From the NCBI RefSeq assembly GCF_001013905.1, contig NZ_LN831790.1, positions 4,354,001 to 4,418,000 on the forward strand: a stretch of 64,000 bases of DNA, read 5' to 3'. The notes under the pieces are model-generated. The model did not search any database, was not told the origin of the DNA, and saw only the letters and a program-made list of their open reading frames with translations. This document shows positions 60,479 to 64,000 of the stretch, one piece after another; the first letter of the stretch is position 1; each line of letters opens with the position of its first letter. This stretch comes from Streptomyces leeuwenhoekii. GTDB taxonomy: Bacteria > Actinomycetota > Actinomycetes > Streptomycetales > Streptomycetaceae. The translations under genes were made by a program, and so were the position numbers.

Positions 60479-62479
60479 ATGACCGGCATGGGCGTGGCAG
60501 AGCGGGGCGCGCCGGACGCTCGCCACCGGGCACTGGCCGTGCTGCGTGTCCGCAGCCGGGCCGTGGCCGTCGCCGTACTGCCCGCTGCCGCCGCCGTGAT
60601 CCTGTTCGCCGGCGGCTCGACGGGCCTTCTTCCGGGGCGGGGCTGGGACGTCGCCCGCTGGACCGTGACGGCGGTCGCCGTCGTCGTCCTGCTGGCCGCG
60701 GTCGGCGTCGCCCTGTTCGTCGCCCGCGCCCGCCCCGCGGTGAGCCCGACGGTCCCGATCGCCGAGGAGTCGGCCCCCGACCTGTACCGGATGGTGCGCG
60801 ACCTCGCCGACCGGCTCGACGTCCCGGCCCCGTCCGCGATAGCGCTCACCCCGGACTGCGACAGCTGGCTGGAGGACCGCACCCACCCGGCCCACGGCCC
60901 GCCGCCCACGCGGGAACACGACGGGTCGGCCGGCCCGGGCGGAGGCGCCCGCAGACGCCCCGCCGCCGCTCCCGTCCTCGTCATCGGCTCCCCCTTCCTG
61001 TGGTGGATGCGCGTCGGTGAGCTCCGCGCGGTGCTGGCCCCGGTGGTGGCCGGTACGGGACCTTCGGCGCACCCCGACATAGCGGCCGCCCGGCGCTTCG
61101 TACGCGGCCTGGACGCAGCCGTCGCGGTCGCCTCCGCACCCACCCGCGGCCGGCTGTCCCGCGCGGTGTGCGCGGCCGTCGGCTGGGTGTCCCGCCTGCT
61201 GCTGCGGAGCTGCCGCGTCCACGCGGCGGAGATGGAACGCGGGGTCGCGGTCGCCGCGGCACAGCGTGCGCAGAGCGTGGACTACGGCCTGCGCATCGTC
61301 GCCCAGGAGCAGGTGGGCCTCGCGTACGCGGGCTGGGACCGGCTGCTGACGAAGGTGGCGCTGCCGGCCTGGCGGATGGGCCGCTGGCCCTCCCGGCTGG
61401 ACGCGGGGGTCGTCGCGGCGCTCACCGAGCTGTCCCGCCGCGACCGCCTGGCCGAGGGCTTCGCCTCCCGACTGGGTGAGCGACCCGCCTGCGACCTGCT
61501 GGAGGAGCCCGGCGCGGTGGACGAGGCGGCCTCCCTCCTCGCCGCCCGCCTCTTCCACGGCGGCCCCGCCGAGCCCGGGCCGGACTGGTCGTCGGTGGAG
61601 TGGCACGAGTATCCGGAGGAGGTCGTCGACCGCGCCTGGCGTACGGACGCCGCCCGCCTCCACCGCGTCCTGGACGCCCTGGGCGTCCGCCGCACCGCCG
61701 CCGGCACCGGGCCGGAGGCCGACGGCCCCACGCTGGCCCGCGTCCTCGACCACCTGACGGACCCGGCCGCCGCCGGAGTCCGCCCCCGGGCGGACCACGC
61801 GGCACCCGCGGACCGGGCGGCGTGGCCGGACCCGCCGGACGTGGCAGACCCGCCCGACCCGCCGGCCCCGTACGGCAGGCCGCACCCGGACGACGAGACG
61901 GCCCCGCCCCGCCCACCGGCCCCGACGCCCTGTGCAGCCCCGGCCCACGCCCCGGACCCGGAGCAGGGCCCAGAGGCCGCACCCGCCCCGAAGGACGCAC
62001 CCGCTCCAGAGGCACCCGCCCCGGTGGACGCACCCGCCCCGGAGGACGAGGAGCTCTCCGGCACCACGCCCCGCAGCGCCGCCCTCGCGGCACGGCTCAG
62101 TGCCCAACTGGCCCGCGAGGAGGCCAAGGCCCAGCGGCCCGCGCCTCCGGGCCCTCCCCCCGCCGCCCCGCCCGGACCCGACACCGCCCTCTGGGACGAC
62201 CACCCGCTGCCCCTGTTCCCGCTCCAGCCGCCGCGCGCCGCCCGTGACCTCCTCACCGACCACATCACGGCGCTGGTCTGCTGCGCGGCGATGGACACCG
62301 CCGGCGCCACACCGGGACTCGACTGGCTGGACGGCCCGGTCCTCCTGATCGGCGGGGAACGCGCGTCCGATCTCGCCCCCCGTGTTCACACGCTGGTGGA
62401 GAGCGGTGACCCGGCCCCGCTGCGGGCCTGGCTCGTCGACCTCGGCATACGTCCGGAAAAGCCGGTACGACTGGTCTGA
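60479..62479 (+). CDS. Membrane protein with degenerate M48 peptidase-like domain
   Basis: 666 residues, ATG after GAGGTGAGG. Two membrane helices (about 30-50 and 62-82), then DLYRMVRDLADRLDVPAPSA and VLVIGSPFLWWMRVGELRAV, which has the layout of the HtpX/Ste24 region preceding HExxH. Where HELAH would be, the sequence reads ELRAVLAPVVAGTG, so the zinc site is lost. The rest is helical with a long Pro/Ala/Glu-rich stretch (about 430-560) and a short C-terminal domain (HPLPLFPLQPPRAARDLLTD to KPVRLV). It may be a non-catalytic descendant with a binding role. Confidence 0.7.
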   Translation: MTGMGVAERGAPDARHRALAVLRVRSRAVAVAVLPAAAAVILFAGGSTGLLPGRGWDVARWTVTAVAVVVLLAAVGVALFVARARPAVSPTVPIAEESAPDLYRMVRDLADRLDVPAPSAIALTPDCDSWLEDRTHPAHGPPPTREHDGSAGPGGGARRRPAAAPVLVIGSPFLWWMRVGELRAVLAPVVAGTGPSAHPDIAAARRFVRGLDAAVAVASAPTRGRLSRAVCAAVGWVSRLLLRSCRVHAAEMERGVAVAAAQRAQSVDYGLRIVAQEQVGLAYAGWDRLLTKVALPAWRMGRWPSRLDAGVVAALTELSRRDRLAEGFASRLGERPACDLLEEPGAVDEAASLLAARLFHGGPAEPGPDWSSVEWHEYPEEVVDRAWRTDAARLHRVLDALGVRRTAAGTGPEADGPTLARVLDHLTDPAAAGVRPRADHAAPADRAAWPDPPDVADPPDPPAPYGRPHPDDETAPPRPPAPTPCAAPAHAPDPEQGPEAAPAPKDAPAPEAPAPVDAPAPEDEELSGTTPRSAALAARLSAQLAREEAKAQRPAPPGPPPAAPPGPDTALWDDHPLPLFPLQPPRAARDLLTDHITALVCCAAMDTAGATPGLDWLDGPVLLIGGERASDLAPRVHTLVESGDPAPLRAWLVDLGIRPEKPVRLV

Positions 62480-62639
62480 CGGCGAGCGGATCCCCGAGCG
62501 GAGGAAGTAGTTCCACTTTCATCAGTTCACAACGAACAGTGACAGCGCGCATGCGAAATGTGATGTGCTGGAACCGTCGGCCGTCACGGCAAGGGCGCCC
62601 GACATACGACAGCGGCGCCCGCCCGGCGACCCGACCGCA

Positions 62640-62745
62640 TCACCACCGCCGGTCCGCACACCACCGCACCCACCACGCACCGCACCACCCACACACCGCA
62701 CCACCCACAGACCGCACCGCACCGCACAACCCGACACCACACGGG
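62640..62745 (+). repeat. C/A-rich, nearly G-free tract with CACC-type repeats
   Basis: About 100 bases made mainly of CACCGCACC, CACCCACA and ACCGC units with very few G on this strand, ending 24 bases before the next start. It is probably the 5' leader or promoter-proximal region of the 62769 gene. Nothing else supportable is seen in 62480-62768. Confidence 0.75.
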
Positions 62746-62768
62746 GGCAAGAGGGAGGGGAATGACCC

Positions 62769-64000
62769 ATGGGGTCGCAGCACGTACGCCGCTGGGAGTC
62801 GGGAGCACTCGCGCACGCCGTGACGGACCCCTTCGGGCAAGGTCCGGTCCCCTGGCTGCGCGGCGGCGAGACGTACTTCAGTGACACCGGCCAGGTCGTC
62901 CCCTGGTACGTGGAGCAGGAGGAACCCGTCCCCGCCCGGGCGAGCGGCACCGGCAGGATCCCCGGCCGGCGGACCGCCCACCGCCCCACCGGCGGCCCCC
63001 GCGCGGCCGACGACGTGCACCGGCAGATCAAGGGCTTCACCTCCACCGGCGCGGTCGCTCCCGGGGAGGCCATCGACTTCCACATCACCGTCGACCCGCC
63101 CCAGGAGTTCAGCGTCGACGTCTACCGCATCGGCCACTACGGCGGGGACGGCGCCGCCAAGATCACCACCAGCCCGCGTCTGTCCGGCATCGTGCAGCCG
63201 GCGCCGCTCACCGCCGACCGCACGGTCTCCTGCCACCACTGGTGGCTGTCCTGGCGCCTGCAGATCCCCTCGTACTGGAACAACGGCGCGTACGTGGCCG
63301 TCCTGACCACGGCCGACGGCTACCGCTCCCACGTCCCCTTCACCGTCCGCGACGCCCACCCCGCCGACCTGCTGCTCCTGCTGCCGGACATCACCTGGCA
63401 GGCGTACAACCTGTATCCCGAGGACGGCCGCACCGGCGCCAGCCTCTACCACGCCTGGGACGAGGACGGCCGGCTGCTGGGCGAGGCCGACGCCGCGACG
63501 ACGGTCTCCTTCGACCGCCCGTACGCGGGAGCGGGCCTGCCCCTCCACGTCGGCCACGCCTACGACTTCATCCGTTTCGCCGAGCGCTACGGCTACGACC
63601 TCGCCTACGCCGACGCCCGTGACCTGCACGCCGGCCGGATCGACCCCACCCGCTACCGGGGCCTGGTCTTCCCCGGCCACGACGAGTACTGGTCCGTCCC
63701 CATGCGCCGCACCGTGGAACTCGCCCGCGAGCACGGCACCTCCCTGGTCTTCCTCTCCGCCAACACCATGTACTGGCAGGTGGAGCTGTCGCCGTCCCCG
63801 TCCGGCGTCCCCGACCGCCTGCTGACCTGCCGCAAACGCAAAGGCCCCGGCCGCCCGGTGCTGTGGCGGGAGGTCGACCGCGCGGAGCAGCAACTGATCG
63901 GCATCCAGTACGCGGGCCGCGTCCCCGAGCCGCACCCGCTGATCGTCCGCAACGCCGGCCACTGGCTGTGGGAGGCCACCGGCGCCCACGAGGGCGACGC
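62769..64000 (+). CDS. N,N-dimethylformamidase beta-subunit-like protein (runs off window end)
   Basis: At least 410 residues are inside the window. GSQHVRRWESGALAHAVTDP opens it. Then come a beta-sandwich (QIKGFTSTGAVAPGEAIDFH, VDVYRIGHYGGDGAAKI, CHHWWLSWRLQIPSYWNNGA) and a glutamine-amidotransferase-like part (LPDITWQAYNLYPEDGRTGA, FPGHDEYWSVPMRRTVELAR). This matches the N,N-dimethylformamidase large-subunit-like family, whose Streptomyces members have no proven substrate. ATG 62769 has GGGAGGGG about seven bases upstream; an out-of-frame ATG at 62762 is too close to it. No signal peptide. Confidence 0.85.
   Translation, partial: MGSQHVRRWESGALAHAVTDPFGQGPVPWLRGGETYFSDTGQVVPWYVEQEEPVPARASGTGRIPGRRTAHRPTGGPRAADDVHRQIKGFTSTGAVAPGEAIDFHITVDPPQEFSVDVYRIGHYGGDGAAKITTSPRLSGIVQPAPLTADRTVSCHHWWLSWRLQIPSYWNNGAYVAVLTTADGYRSHVPFTVRDAHPADLLLLLPDITWQAYNLYPEDGRTGASLYHAWDEDGRLLGEADAATTVSFDRPYAGAGLPLHVGHAYDFIRFAERYGYDLAYADARDLHAGRIDPTRYRGLVFPGHDEYWSVPMRRTVELAREHGTSLVFLSANTMYWQVELSPSPSGVPDRLLTCRKRKGPGRPVLWREVDRAEQQLIGIQYAGRVPEPHPLIVRNAGHWLWEATGAHEGD

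Overview
The window is high-GC actinomycete chromosome, almost certainly Streptomyces. Codon third positions are nearly all G or C, many genes start with GTG or look leaderless, one gene carries a TTA codon, and the gene order around sigN/sigF, tadA, upp, ffs, dnaX and purD is the Streptomyces core order as I remember it. I read about 60 protein genes (two cut by the window ends), five tRNA genes and the signal recognition particle RNA. The serine tRNAs read here (anticodons TGA, GCT, CGA, GGA) together can decode all six serine codons.

Layout. 1-1821: start of a glycerophosphodiesterase and a membrane-anchored HtrA-like protease. 1885-4697: a decayed tRNA-Ser-targeted island. It is bounded by a 43-bp repeat of the tRNA 5' half, holds a secreted protein and a VanZ-like membrane protein, and ends in a tyrosine-recombinase remnant whose catalytic Tyr codon is now a stop. 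4828-9058: small unknowns, a DUF4232 lipoprotein, a prim-pol protein, a structured leader with a 37-residue peptide, and an ECF sigma factor. 9160-17458: acyl-CoA ligase, an MFS gene fused head to head with a beheaded TetR gene, and a 1625-residue PAS/kinase-like/receiver protein. 17705-22841: SSI-type inhibitor, two tRNAs, RidA/HxlR pair, a MerR-sliding-clamp fusion, DUF2797. 23195-28969: two-component system with two membrane glycosyltransferases. 29067-38029: drug exporters with their regulators, STAS and two GAF-ANTAR proteins, and an MFS pump carrying three carboxypeptidase-regulatory-like domains beside a YceI protein carrying one. 38236-43880: sigN and sigF, tRNA-Ser(CGA), tadA, upp. 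43953-48966: LytR_C protein, a ParB-fold-like protein, a frame-broken HerA-like ATPase, HdeD protein, HhH-GPD glycosylase. 48991-53756: a divergent cluster around an iron box. 53944-64000: secreted phosphodiesterase, LRR protein, tRNA-Ser(GGA), ffs, dnaX (frame broken), purD, a degenerate M48-like membrane protein and the start of a dimethylformamidase-like protein.

Genes that appear to work together: (a) the iron-box cluster, with a siderophore-interacting flavoprotein on one side and, on the other, an Ntn-hydrolase acylase, a siderophore-type acyltransferase, a cupin and an SDR enzyme; (b) MarR, MFS-fusion and YceI, with paired palindromes upstream; (c) response regulator, kinase, GT2/GtrA protein and GT39-like protein in overlapping reading frames; (d) tadA with its partner protein. 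Two conserved genes (the HerA-like gene and dnaX) need a frame change to be read through. Because dnaX is essential, sequencing error must be excluded first.
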